A DNA stretch of 64,000 nucleotides, taken from Brasenia schreberi (taxonomy: Eukaryota > Streptophyta > Magnoliopsida > Nymphaeales > Cabombaceae). Positions 25,146-36,526 of the stretch are shown here, piece after piece (within the stretch, counting starts at the first letter, position 1; each line of letters starts with the position of its first letter). Under the pieces are notes generated by a model that saw only the letters and a program-made list of their open reading frames with translations, made no database searches and was not told the DNA's origin. The position numbers and the translations under genes are program-made. The stretch is taken from NCBI GenBank assembly GCA_036023115.1, contig JAYKKT010000088.1, positions 4,387,501-4,451,500 on the forward strand, given 5' to 3'.

Positions 25146-28100
25146 TGAGAATAAAAAGAAAGACACGAGTGAGCACCGACCTTATATACTTCTGCAGGAA
25201 GAAGAATTGGTGGAGGAATCCATCGATGGTGCAGCCATGGGTACATAAGTGTATAGGCCACCGAGAGAAAGTGTGCCACAATAAGAGCATGAGAGACCTT
25301 TATCCTGTGACTTGGGAAACCATAGTCCAGGCTTAAGAAACTCAAAAGTATTGACAGGTGCTACTGCAAAGAAATTGCCCCTTTGTTATGATACTATCTC
25401 TACATAATATAGAAACAAGAAAGCTGATTTTATGAAGGTTTTCAAAAGCCAACTTCAGAAATGAAGCTAAGACTAACCAGCCAAGTATATCTGATGATCT
25501 TAAAGTTTCATGCAGCATTATACGCTGGATACTTCACCTACCGAAAAGTTCAATGAGATCAGGTTGATATCATATGCTTGATAATTAGTACCAATAACTG
25601 CTACGGTTGGTGTTACAACTCTCTACCCCAAAGCCCAAGCAATAATTGTTAAATCTAATTTAGGATGTATTTAGGTTGTTGAATACTATTCTGTTTTTAA
25701 TTTCTTCTTTGTTCTTATTAATGTAAAGCAGTAAGCTGCAGATCATAGTGTAAGTATTGACAAGCCAAACGAATAGAGAACATCATCTAAATAAGCTTTC
25801 AAACAACTGTAAGCTAAAGAATATAAGGTGAAAAAAAACAATCAAGTCAAACCCATAGGAGTTGCAAATAATCTGGTATGTGCCACAAACATATTATTTA
25901 AGAAAGTAAAAGAGGAAATTACCATCAGATATGAAATATGCCTGGCCAGAAACTATAGGATGTCCCACTTTACCATGAACATCATCCAAAAGTCCCATGT
26001 TTGCCAGTAGAAGTGCATGTACAAGATTATCAACATAAACCCAGTCGGTCCTAACATTCTCTTCACCTATTTTGAATGGTGTAAGTCCCAACTTTGCGAG
26101 TGATAAAATTCTTGGGAAGTGCCTTTCTTCACCGGGTCCATAAATAGCAGCAGGACGGATTGCACAAGTATAAAAGTTTGATCCTTTTCTGCCACCAAAT
26201 AACATAATATGAAATCCATGAAAGTCAACTCAAAATATAAAAGTAAGAACTGGGAAATCTACACAATCAGCAATGAGAAGTACATATTGATTCGAAATAA
26301 ACCCTGCAATATTGTTTCTTTCTCCGTGCACCATGGGCTTATTCCAAAAATAATGGGGATTGTACATAGTATGTTTTTGATAGTTAACTGCAACTGAAAC
26401 CAATTTGTCAAAAGCAGATCACTCAATATGGTAATGGGGTGCAGCTCCCAGTGAATTCTCACATCAATTGCTAAGATGCGTCATCTTATCAGTGGAGAGT
26501 TGAAGCTGACTGAGGAGTTTCTTATTACCTTGTTCAAATCACGCATCATAAAAGTTCTGTTTGAAAATTCTCAGGGAAAAGCACACAAATATTGGTGAGA
26601 ACTGGAATCAAGAATTTTTTTCATAAGAACACATGGAAGGAAATTGAGGGAATATACCAGTTCATGCACATTTATCCTAAAAATTTCAATGTTTTAGGGT
26701 TTAATCATGAGGGAGAAAAGCTTGACTCTCACTGCATTGGCCACTCAGAGAATAAGATTGCGCAAGTTATTTCACGAAGGTTTTCATCTCAAGTAAAAAC
26801 AGGTTTGCCATCTCCGATTATTTTCAGCATTCCACTTGACACTTCCGCAACAATTTCTCTTTAGAAGCACTCCTAGGTTACTGATCCTGTTTCATGTACT
26901 ACAAGATATAGGCTATAGCCATACACTTGATTAGGCATGAATCAACAACAATACACTTGATATGTTCCCATACAAATGAAGAATTGAATGCCCTTTATAA
27001 ACTTGCTGTCCAAAGAAATAACAGACATGAGACGGTAACAACAAATCCACGGAATTAGTTGCAAATGCACACTATCATGTGCTTCTGTTTATTGTAGCAG
27101 TGAAATATGCCACTTCTACTAATGTATCGTTTCACAGTTGAATCACAATTCTTGTTCTTATGATCAACACTTAACAGGCAAAACTAGTAAATTTCCTTCT
27201 GCACAAGAGATGATCACTAACAATTATTGTCAAAAAGATATCAGAAAGAAGAAGCACGTCATGTTACTCCAGATACTAAAACCATGTCAAGTACAAACCA
27301 CAAAACTCGATCAAGCAGCTGAATTATCATGAAAAACTAGATGTGTTAAACAAAGTACGGGCACAAATGAATAGTTTCATCAAAGTACAACATGAAAATA
27401 CCATCATTCATTGCATATCGTAGGGGAAATTTTGGTCATCATCAATTCCCATGCTCATGAAAGTACAAATAGAAGTTTAGTGCAGAACCTAGGCAAGGAA
27501 AGACAACACCAGGAAATAAAGCTAATCATACTTGGATCGCCGGATGGTGCTCTTCAAAACCAACTGTTCGGCAAATGACTTGCTCCTTCCATATGGATCA
27601 ACATGTGCATCAATTGGGAAGTAATTTAGTGACTCGTTTGGTCGTTCCCATTGACGTTCTCCTTACCACCAAACACCACATTGTATGTGCTCATGTAGAC
27701 AAGCCTCTTCACACCAAACTCCAAGCAAGCATCCAAGACAATTCAGGTGCCATCGATATTGACCATATCGACTGGTGCAGATTGAAGCATTTCCTTGCCA
27801 GACATGCCATAAGAAGCGAGATGGAAGACGCAATTCGTGCCCCACACTGCCTTCTCCACATCTTTCTTCTTACTCACATCCCCTAATTTTATCATCCCAA
27901 CTTCAATCAGCATCGGCAATCCCAGACTACTAAAATACATACACTCACATATATATTTGGTAAGAGAGAAGACCTATCTTGAGTTAACTGTTAGTATCAT
28001 ATATGTGATTAAGTTTTATGGTAATTCATTCATCTACTATGGCAAAAAAAAGCTAAGGATATGACAGGATATTTCTCTTTTTATGTATATAATATTTTGG

Positions 28101-28153
28101 GATTTATAAGGATATGACAATCACATCTCCCTTTTTTATATGTATATACGCAT

Positions 28154-28157
<4 letters not shown>

Positions 28158-28244
<87 letters not shown>

Positions 28245-28260
28245 GTATATGTATATGTAT
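28158..28260. repeat. (TA)n microsatellite in SDR pseudogene intron 1
   Basis: About 100 bp of TA with tatg units near the right end, leading into a tandem duplication. Confidence 0.95.
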
Positions 28261-28433
28261 AATCAATTATCCATCTCCTTGATCAGGGTATATATGACGA
28301 CCGTCAGATCGCCCTTATCGACGATTGTTTGCCGTCGATATATATATGTATATGTATAATCAATTATCCATCTCCTTGATCAGGGTATATATGACGACCG
28401 TCAGATCGCCCTTATCGACGATTGTTTGCCGTC
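28261..28433. repeat. Tandem duplication, period 97 bp
   Basis: The 76-bp block starting aatcaattatccatctcctt at 28261-28336 recurs without visible change at 28358-28433, preceded both times by gtatatgtat. A palindrome (ccgggagta gg tactcccgg, 28473-28492) follows downstream. Confidence 0.9.
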
Positions 28434-29027
28434 CTTCGCACACAGATTGTGGGAGCTCTTGTGGCCAGCATCCCGGGAGTAGGTACTCCCGGAGCTCGCT
28501 CCTGCAGCCAATTTTTAGCATATTATTTTTCTGGACTTTGACGTGTTATCTACCGTTGGTTTCTTTCATTTGAAAAGAAAAACATTCTTTACCAGAATGG
28601 CTCCTCCTCAAAATAGGCTCTATCCGCTTGATGGGATAAAAGGAAGCACTTTAAAATATCTAAAAATCCGATTTTTTTCTTTAAAAATTCAAATTCGTTC
28701 TTTTTTGCAACACTAACTCATCGTTTATGGTTTTGATCTGTGATTTCTGCCACTAGAAAGCCAAAATCCGCCCAGTTAGGCCAATCTCTCTTTGTAATTT
28801 AAATGACCGAACGAATTGGGGAGTAGAGACTCAATACCAGCGATGCAGATGACGCCCTTCTGGAGGAGCAGTAGCATCCATGGGGTTTCGAGGCGGAGGT
28901 CCAGTGATCGGACCTCCCTAGCCCCTCTCCTAACCAGCTCCAGAAAAAGGGCGGACCCAACGAACCCATTTCCACCCGTCACCAGGAACGTGTTCCCCTC
29001 TATCCCTTAGTTCTCGCTCAGATGCAT

Positions 29028-29782
29028 CTCTCTCTCTCAAGAAGAGATACGGAGAATCCGGTACTTATGAAGATTTGGTGATAAATGTGGTAAAACAGAA
29101 GTTGTGGAACATTAAACATTGCCTCTCCCTCCCTTCACCTGGGAAGGCAACTAGCGATTTCTCAAAAGACCAGAGAGGCACAGCGTGTGCTTTCAACGCC
29201 CAGTGCAGATTTCTACCTGAATTAGAAAGGAATAGGATGGAGAAGAGGTACGTTTGCTGCAGTCGTCTTCGTCGTTGCTGGGTGTCGCATTATTGAACTC
29301 ATCGTCATCGTTGCTGGCATCGCCATTGACGGCATGATTGATCATTGATGGGTAACTTGATAGTTGCTGTACATTGGCATCATCCCTCCTTCCTCTTTCC
29401 CGTCCTATCTGCCCGAAACACAATGTTTGAAGTTTCCGCTTTACCCACGTAACCCCCACCCATCTAGATAGCAGCCGACTTTGACCCAAAACAACCCAAG
29501 TATCCTGCTGCTTCTTCAAGTCCACGGAAATGCACCCGAGCCCACCCCACCCGACCCGCTTGAGTCATTAGCACCAGTCCACAGTCCTTGTTAGGTGTGG
29601 AAATTTTGGACGCGAAAGGGCAACACGACTCTAGTGGCACCCTGAGTCGACCCAAAACTGACCCCAAAAAAAATAATATATATATATATACGAAAAAAGA
29701 TAAAAGATAATATTGCATAAATATTTTCATCATTCGGCACTCAATAGAGATTTGAATTACTTTGTGTTTAATATACATAACT
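29028..29782. other. Upstream flank of the SDR pseudogene
   Basis: A minus-strand ORF (29193-29525) has an acidic, Asn/Asp-rich stretch (NGDASNDDDEFNNATPSNDE), but no family is recognised. A second minus ORF (29464-29835) overlaps it. No gene is called. Confidence 0.35.
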
Positions 29783-30660
29783 AGACGTGGCCGATTTGGA
29801 ACCGGCTTAATGGTTTGAACCGGTCTTGAAACCACCGGAATCCATAATCGGCAGTTCTGGGTTGAGAACCAAAACCTAAACTGAAAACCTCTTAGTTCGA
29901 TTGTGGTTGACGAATTTTAGAAATCGGTTCAGTACGGATGGTTTCAAATGACTATTTATTATATATATATATATAATTTTAATATTTATATTAACAAGAA
30001 TGCTCGTAGCTTAATATAGGATACACTTTGTGCATGAAAGTAAGTGGAGGAGACGAGCATGAGGTATTCTTTGTGATAAGAAGATACCATTAAAGTTAAA
30101 AGGTAAATATTATAGAGGAGCAATTAGACCTACAATGTTTTATGGTTATGAGTATTGGGCAGTTAATCGTCAATATGTACAAAAGATTTCTGTGACACCA
30201 ATGCAGATGTTGAGATGGATGAGTGGTCATACAAGAAAATATACATAATGAGGTTATTAGAAACAAATTAAGAGTGGCACCAATAGAGGATAAAATGAGA
30301 GAATATCGTTTAAGATAGTTTGGACATATAGAAAGAAGATCGAAAGAAGAGCCAATTTATATTTTGTGACTTGAAACACGCGTATATTAGGTATATATAG
30401 GCATTCTTATTGTTATGTTTACAGTCAAAGAACTGTCTTGGCCCAACCCTATAAGGTTATCATTTTCAACTAAGTATTGAAGGTTTGAGTTGCATGGATT
30501 ACGTTCATAGTTTGTAAAAAAAAAAATCGGTTTTGGGCATTTTCAGATGGTTCTGGATTTGAAATAGGAACTGCCACAAATCGGCAGTTTGAGGATCGAA
30601 ACCGACCACCAACCAGTTTGGTTACAGTTTCAGGTTCCGGTTTACTTGGAACTTGATATT
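29783..30660. repeat. GAACC-rich repeat interrupted by a LINE fragment
   Basis: It starts ctagacgtggccgatttgga and is rich in ggtttgaaccgg and accggaatcc. The texture resumes at about 30515 (atcggttttgggcattttca, ggttccggtttacttgg). A (TA)n tract (29958-29978) and an RTE fragment (30040-30355) lie in between, so the LINE inserted into the older repeat. Confidence 0.5.
30040..30355 (+). mobile_element. RTE-type LINE fragment (C-terminal region)
   Basis: It encodes in broken frames [20 protein letters not shown], then MFYGYEYWAVNRQYVQK and EDKMREYRLR. Compared with the copies at 47.9 and 53.4 kb it has a stop in place of the Trp of RLRWFGH (agatagtttggaca). It is truncated at both ends. Confidence 0.85.
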
Positions 30661-30785
30661 TCTACACATGATGCATTAAATGTAAAGCACAAAAATACAT
30701 TTCAAATGTTTAAATGAATCTTAAACATCCAATGATAGATATGTTTACATAAAATTATACATTGAAAGACATTATATATTTATCA

Positions 30786-30787
<2 letters not shown>

Positions 30788-30865
<78 letters not shown>

Positions 30866-31079
30866 CACAGAATTTTGACCTGCACCCAGACCTTATTTGC
30901 CATCCCTCACAATGCCTAGTCTCACCAAAACCAATCACAGCATTAGTCTGAATAGCTTCACTGCAACTAGTGCAAATTGGCTTGAGGTCAACATTACATC
31001 TGCTGAAGCCCTAGGTTGATTCGAGTAGAATAGTCAGATTATTATAGGGTAAACTTGTTAGACGTGGACAGGATCCGGT

Positions 31080-31132
<53 letters not shown>
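30788..31132. repeat. Two (TA)n tracts
   Basis: TA repeats at 30788-30863 and 31085-31132. The second is preceded by the family C end word acaggatccggttttcat. Nothing else is recognised between them. Confidence 0.9.
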
Positions 31133-31135
<3 letters not shown>

Positions 31136-31861
31136 GCCACATATTCACATAATAGTGATGTTGATCACAATCAGCAAAGATCCATTTAAAAGGAATAAAT
31201 CAGTAATTGGGGAGAGCCTAAGCAAGAAGAGCAATGGTTTTTGCTAAGCTCAGATGAGATTTGCACCTCATTTAATCAACCCCCGCAACAAGAAATCTTG
31301 ATCCAACACTCAACAAGAAAGCTCGTATTAGAAAAATGGAGGCATATGATAGGGCTATTTCGGAGGCATATGATAGATCGAATCAAAAGAAAGAAGAGAG
31401 TGCACGGCTCCTTTCATCCCCTAAGAAAAGGAAGGGAGACACTTGTTCATCATGCATTTTGCTCGTGCTAGGACTCTTTGACTCATGCAAAGGCCGACTG
31501 TGAGTTCGACTTCTAGGACATGCATACCATGCTTCGGACTCCCGTTGCAAAGAAGGAAAGAAAGCTCGATCAAGTGGGATATACATGCATTTGCATTCCT
31601 TCTTGTATGTATAGGTCTGAATAAGAAGTTTGTAACATTGGGTTGATGACAAAAATGTGAAATAAATACATCAGTAACAAGTATAACGTTATATACAATA
31701 TTGGGTTAGGTTGGAGAAAAAAAATTGTTTGGTGATGAAGAATCTGCTTTACAATGACAGCGCCTTGTACCACAACCCTCACGAGAATCAACACCTTCTC
31801 TTTCTGCTAACCCATTGGCCTATTGCTGGCAACAAGGAAGCAAATCTCTAAACTAAGAGCT
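31133..31861. other. Upstream flank of the PPR gene
   Basis: No gene is seen. At 31481-31560 a SINE-like remnant (gactgtgagttcgacttcta, then a purine-rich end) is possible. The leader and promoter of the PPR gene should lie here, but I see no clear TATA box. Confidence 0.4.
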
Positions 31862-34234
31862 ATGTCAAGCGTAGCCACCAAACCCAACTTGGGTGTGATT
31901 CCATATTCGTCTTGCCCCATCATTCCCCTCAGGGTTGGAACCCTGCACCAACCAAGAACACGCAGATTTCACACAACCCCACAGTTGCCCTCTTCACCTC
32001 AACAAACAAGCTTGTATGAAACCAAGCAGATCCATGCCCACTTTATACGAACCCAGTTCTGTAATCCTTTTCTTCTCAAGCCTTCACTCTCCACACTGTA
32101 TAATTTCATAATCACTTGTTACATCAAGAACAATAGTCCAGAGGAAGCTCTTACTGTTTATCTCCATATGAGGTCAATGGAAACCCAAGTGGATGAATTC
32201 ATTGTCCCATCTATCTTAAAGGCGTGCGCCGAGTCTCGGGATAGTTGGCGAGGAAGAGAAATTCATGGGTTCGTTACAAAATCTGGTTTGAGCTTGGATG
32301 TTTTTGTGCAGAATTCACTCATGCAGATGTATTGTGAATGTGGATTGATTGGTTCAGCACGTAAGGTGTTTGATAAAATGCCTGAAAGAGATGTTGTTTC
32401 TTGGAGCACGATAGTTGATGGCTACAATAACAATAGATGCTTTGATGAAGCTCTAGATATCATCAGGGAGATGTATACTGCTGGCATTAGGCCCAGTCAA
32501 GTAACTATGATTAACATGGTGAATCTCTTTGCGGGTATTGGAGATTTGGGAATGGCGAAAGCCATGCATGGCTGTGTCATGAAGAATAGTATCAACGGAT
32601 CACCAGATCGTCTTTCAACCAACACAGCGTTGATAGACATGTATGCCAAATGTGGAAGTGTCGATCCAGCACGCAGACTGTTTGATGAACTTCCTCAACG
32701 AAGCATAGTGCCATTCACGGCCATGATAGGAGGCTATATTCATTCTGGTAACATATACAAAGGTCTTGAGCTTTTTCAGTATATGCAGAATGAGGATGTC
32801 TTTCCCAACGAAGTTACAATGTTGAGCATGTTGATAGAAGCTGGAAATACTGCAACCATTGAGCTCGGCAAATGGGTTCATGTTTACATGATCAAAATGG
32901 GGTTCAACATGTCAGTTGTTTTGGTCACGGCGTTGCTAGATATGTATGCTAAGTGTGGTGATAGCCAAACCGCACGCTCTTTGTTTGATAAAATGAACTA
33001 CAAGGATCTCATGTCTTGGACGGCAATGATATCTGGATTTGCCAAGGCTGGTCATCTAAATCAGGCATATGATCTCTTCAGAGAAATGCATAACGCAAGG
33101 ATCAAACCTAACCATGTAATACTTACCAGTTTGCTTTCGCTATGTGCAAATGCTGGAGCACTTGATATAGGAAATCAGGTTCACACTTGCATAGATGAAC
33201 TCGGGTTCAGTGGTGATATGGTGCTCAATACTGCTCTACTGGACATGTTTGCAAAATGTGGAGATCTACATAAAGCAGAAGAGGTGTTTGCTAAAGCTAC
33301 AGATAGGGATATCTGCATGTGGAATGCCATGATGAGTGGTTTCGCTATGCATGGTCGTGGAGAGAAGGCCCTTGATCTCTTTCAGAGAATGAAAGGTGCG
33401 GGGTTGAGACCTAGCGACATAACTTTTATAGCACTGCTACATGTCTGCAGTCACGCAGGATTATTAGCAGAAGGGCATGAAATTTTCAACTGCATGAGAA
33501 ATGAGTTTGGGCTGTCACCCAAAATAGAGCATTATGGATGTATGGTTGATCTGCTGGCACGAGTTGGGCGCCTTGATGAAGCCTACGATCTGATCAAGAG
33601 CATGCCCTATAGACCTAATCTTGTCATATGGGGTGCTCTTCTTGCTGGTTGCAAGCTCTACAGAAACCCTCAGCTAGGGGAGATTGCAGCCAAAGAACTC
33701 GTCTCACTTGAACCCAGCAACTGCGGCTACCATGTACTTCTATCAAATATATATGCCACAACAAACAGATGGAATGACGTTGCAGAGGTAAGGAGAAGAC
33801 TGAAGGATGAAGGAATAAAAAAGGAACCTGGGTTCAGTTCAATAGAGGTGAATGGTTCAATACACCGATTCGTAATGGGAGATGACACGCACCCGCAGGC
33901 CAAAGCTATACATGAAATGCTAGCTAAAATGAACAAGAAATTGAAAGGTGCTGGATATGTTGCCAATACCTCTGTGGTGCTGCTTAATGTAGATGAGGAA
34001 GATAAAGAGCTTGCACTTGCTAACCATAGTGAGAGATTAGCAATGGCATTTGGTCTCATTAGTACAACTCCAAATGACCCAATCAGAATCGTTAAGAACC
34101 TCCGAGTTTGCGATGACTGCCATTCTGCTACGAAGCTCATATCCAAAATCTACAATCGGGTAATTGTTGTTAGGGATCGAAACCGGTTTCACCATTTCAG
34201 AGATGGTCTGTGTTCTTGTGGGGACTTTTGGTAG
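31862..34234 (+). CDS. Pentatricopeptide repeat protein, PLS class with DYW domain
   Basis: A single-exon gene for 790 aa, counted from the first ATG in frame (31862); the frame is open 13 codons further upstream but without ATG. PLS-class PPR proteins bind organellar RNA in a sequence-specific way, and the DYW domain is the cytidine deaminase for C-to-U editing. The N-terminus is rich in Arg, Ser, Thr and Pro with few acidic residues, as in a plastid or mitochondrial transit peptide. PPR arrays follow with repeated signatures (ALIDMYAKCGSVDPARRLFD, SWTAMISGFAKAGHLNQA, WNAMMSGFAMHGRGEKALDL). The E region contains the PG box (KKEPGFSSIEVNG, near residue 655). The DYW domain shows the zinc/active site HSE (H722, E724) and CDDC (C750, C753), then HHFRDGLCSCGDFW. 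The last three residues are DFW rather than DYW, a known mild variant. All catalytic residues are present and no lesion is seen. The RNA target cannot be told from the sequence. Confidence 0.95.
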   Translation: MSSVATKPNLGVIPYSSCPIIPLRVGTLHQPRTRRFHTTPQLPSSPQQTSLYETKQIHAHFIRTQFCNPFLLKPSLSTLYNFIITCYIKNNSPEEALTVYLHMRSMETQVDEFIVPSILKACAESRDSWRGREIHGFVTKSGLSLDVFVQNSLMQMYCECGLIGSARKVFDKMPERDVVSWSTIVDGYNNNRCFDEALDIIREMYTAGIRPSQVTMINMVNLFAGIGDLGMAKAMHGCVMKNSINGSPDRLSTNTALIDMYAKCGSVDPARRLFDELPQRSIVPFTAMIGGYIHSGNIYKGLELFQYMQNEDVFPNEVTMLSMLIEAGNTATIELGKWVHVYMIKMGFNMSVVLVTALLDMYAKCGDSQTARSLFDKMNYKDLMSWTAMISGFAKAGHLNQAYDLFREMHNARIKPNHVILTSLLSLCANAGALDIGNQVHTCIDELGFSGDMVLNTALLDMFAKCGDLHKAEEVFAKATDRDICMWNAMMSGFAMHGRGEKALDLFQRMKGAGLRPSDITFIALLHVCSHAGLLAEGHEIFNCMRNEFGLSPKIEHYGCMVDLLARVGRLDEAYDLIKSMPYRPNLVIWGALLAGCKLYRNPQLGEIAAKELVSLEPSNCGYHVLLSNIYATTNRWNDVAEVRRRLKDEGIKKEPGFSSIEVNGSIHRFVMGDDTHPQAKAIHEMLAKMNKKLKGAGYVANTSVVLLNVDEEDKELALANHSERLAMAFGLISTTPNDPIRIVKNLRVCDDCHSATKLISKIYNRVIVVRDRNRFHHFRDGLCSCGDFW

Positions 34235-34357
34235 CCAACCCCTTCACTGAGAATATATGTTACATGAGCAATCTAAGCTTTTGGAACCCAGGATCAGTGC
34301 AGCCATTATTCGGGACGCCGGTGCCTCTACCTCCAATTGCAGCTGGATGCTGATGTT

Positions 34358-34585
34358 TTAATTGGCATATTTTGCCTGAAACGTATCATTTCCAGTGATT
34401 GAATTGCCATGCTTTCTACTTGTTATGGATGGACGCAAGTGGGACCATTTCTTGGAGTTAGGATCGTCGAGATTGGCTGGGTCCCGAAGCCGGAATCTCG
34501 CTGCCAACTCTAACCGCTTCAAGCTCCGGGAATCCATTTCTTGTGGTGCTGTGAATCTTCCCATGTCAAAAGTAACATTTGGGCC
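34358..34585 (-). CDS. Possible terminal exon of an unrecognised minus-strand gene
   Basis: The minus strand has a strong acceptor (ttatctgtttcag before GCCC at 34585) followed by about 75 open codons ending FQAKYAN and a stop. The reading GRFTAPQEMDSRSLKRLELA, ARFRLRDPANLDDPNSKKW has mixed, protein-like composition. A possible upstream exon is the minus ORF within 34704-34937. I recognise no family. The opposite strand is also open (34395-34613), so strand choice is uncertain. It would converge with the PPR gene, about 120 bp apart. Confidence 0.3.
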   Translation of the reverse strand, partial: GPNVTFDMGRFTAPQEMDSRSLKRLELAARFRLRDPANLDDPNSKKWSHLRPSITSRKHGNSITGNDTFQAKYAN

Positions 34586-34960
34586 TGAAACAGATAAAAT
34601 GGAGCAAACATAAATAGTACCTATTGCAGAATTTGAAATTTGATATTGTGAATAAAGGCATACCAAACCTTTTAATATAAGAAGTAATAGACTTTCTGCA
34701 TCTTCACGAAATAAAAAGAAAAGTAAAATGAGTTTGAATCTGGTTCGGGCATGGACCAGTAACTCCTTCCAGGCATATAATAAAGGTAAACCCCGTTTGT
34801 CCAGAAGAAGTATCCAGCATTCCCCAGCTACCCAAAATCGTGTTCATGTGAAAGCTTAAGGGTGCTTTTTCGCTTTCTGGCTCATGTCCCTGCAGTGTCA
34901 TTTCATCTTTGTGTAGGGAACGGTTCAACCCAAACACGACAATTATCTATCTATCTACAG

Positions 34961-35262
34961 ACACAAATATAGAGAGGTTAGTTTATGTATACATCAATTC
35001 ATGTTTAAACACATTTTTAAAACTGTGTGATTGGCAGTTGAAATTCAAATATCAAAAGTAGAAAAAGTATTTTGGTACTTTTCATAGGCACACTAAATGT
35101 GTTTAATAAAGTTTTTTTTTTACTTTATGATGTCAATAATTGATTTTCAAGATCAAAAGATTGAGATCTTTGAGCATGCTTAAGCATGGATTGATGTACT
35201 CATATACTAATTTATCCACTATATATATATATATACGCGTCTCTCTCTCTCTCTTTCTCCAA
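34961..35262. mobile_element. Microsatellite-bounded MITE, family A, copy 2
   Basis: Left end: atagagaggttagtttatgt then atacatcaattcatg. Right end: catggattgatgtactcata then tactaattt, (TA)n and (CT)n (35220-35262). Reversed, the right end matches the left over about 25 bp. The core is AT-rich and non-coding. Confidence 0.65.
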
Positions 35263-36526
35263 ACTTTGACACTGTGAAAGCTTCGGATCAAAGGCTATCC
35301 CGTTGGGCTTGACTCTTCTAGGGGAAGGGACTCTAGACATGAAGGTTTAGCACGGAACAAACTCTCATGCTCTAAGAATGGAGCTTCCTTGGTAAAAGGG
35401 TTGCCTTGAAAAGAAAAGCCACATTTTGTTCTTCACAGCTGTAATTTCGCGTGAAGAATATTGGTTTGACTAGATAATATTAAAGAAGTAACAAAATGTT
35501 TATTTGAAAAATATGAATTGTTGGCATGAGGTGTTTGTTGACTTGGCTATGCTGATACGCTTTGAGGAATAAATGATTTTGGAATAAAATAGGAGAATTA
35601 GCAAATAAAAAATGAGAAAAACATAATATACTTGGATTAATAATAGGAGTAGACAACATTCTTATATTATAATTATAAGATCCAAAATTCCTTTCTTGAG
35701 TAATAAAAAAAGATAAATTTTTCAAAAATACTTTTATTAAATCCACTTCAAATTTGAAATATTCCCTTTATGTATTTTTGTATTGTTTCGACTTAATCTA
35801 GTTCGTGCTTGGTTGATCCCTGACTAGGTCTCATACTCTTTTGTCGGGCGAGGCTGAAGCCACAAGCATACTGGTGTACCGAGCTCATGACCTTGAGCTT
35901 GTGAGTGAAACCTCTAGCCAGATGAGCTATTACTCTCCCTTCCCTGGCCTCATATGTTTCATGGTCACTTAGGCATGGTTGGCTGGAAACCGGTTCAGCG
36001 GTTCGAACCAGAACCAGAACCGTTTTGAAACCGGAACCGGACATGTTTTAAGTGTACCTAAATGCCAATTGCTGTAGAATGGCTCCGTCTGCTGCTTTCG
36101 GGCACACTCACATCTAGTTGATGATCTTAACTAAAGATAAACATGAACACTGCATGTTCAGCTCAGCTCGACCGTCATGCAGGCCGTTCGTCTCTTTGTG
36201 ACCGTGTAAACTTCTACTCTGTTTTCCTGCAGTGGTTACTCTGAATCATTTTAATGGTGGAATGTACACGTTAAGCTACCCAATATGAGCTAAGATGATG
36301 GTTAGAACGAGCTTAGGCTTGAGTTCAGACGATCACAAACAAAACCAGAAGTGTTCCAAGGGTGGAAATTTCAGACCCGACTCCACAACCTAAAAAAAAA
36401 CCATGCGTGGGTTGGGATTTAGCATCTCGGGTCAGGTCTGAGCTGGGTTGAAGCAACCTGACAAAATGTACATATCTATCCGTGTCTGTGTCCGTGTTGG
36501 AATTTAGACACCTTAGGGTCAGATCT
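35263..36526. other. Intergenic with SINE-like and GAACC-rich fragments
   Basis: At 35835-35945 the minus strand reads tagctcatctggctagaggt and tcatgagctcggtacacc, a tRNA-like SINE remnant. At 35963-36040 a GAACC-rich repeat fragment starts taggcatggttggctggaaa. No gene is recognised. Confidence 0.4.

Larger units (their letters stand above)
25177..29027 (-). pseudogene. SDR / 3-beta-HSD-like (SDR42E1-type) pseudogene, four exons
   Basis: Exons on the minus strand: 29027-28838, 27882-27532, 26188-25923 and 25363-25177, all with GT-AG borders and matching phases. The predicted product is an NAD(P)-dependent extended SDR of the plant family that includes Arabidopsis At2g33630. Visible motifs: Rossmann VTGGNGFVGSAL with a following EVRSLDLR, VFHLASYGMSGKEML, VYMSTYNVVFGGKE, the active-site-like DPYGRSK (YxxxK), IRPAAIYGPGE and WVYVDNLVHALLLA. 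It is broken. Codon 7 is TAA (29009-29007). TGA replaces the codon after NIDGT (27745-27743). A one-base loss shifts the frame near 27642. A small deletion shifts it again near 25336. After AEVYKVG at 25177 the rest of the C-terminal region is not found. Exon 3 is still fully open, so decay is moderate. Intron 1 holds a (TA)n tract and a 97-bp-period duplication. Confidence 0.85.

Noticed and set aside
26592..26864. 90-codon plus-strand ORF in SDR intron 2
   Set aside because: It has no motif. The opposite strand gives an equally protein-like but stop-interrupted reading (REIVAEVSSGMLKIIGDGKP), so no gene can be supported.
29193..29835. Two overlapping minus-strand ORFs upstream of the SDR pseudogene
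   Set aside because: Low-complexity Asn/Asp content, no family, no splice-linked partner.
31823..31861. Thirteen extra N-terminal codons of the PPR protein
   Set aside because: The extension starts at TTG. The first ATG in frame is 31862.
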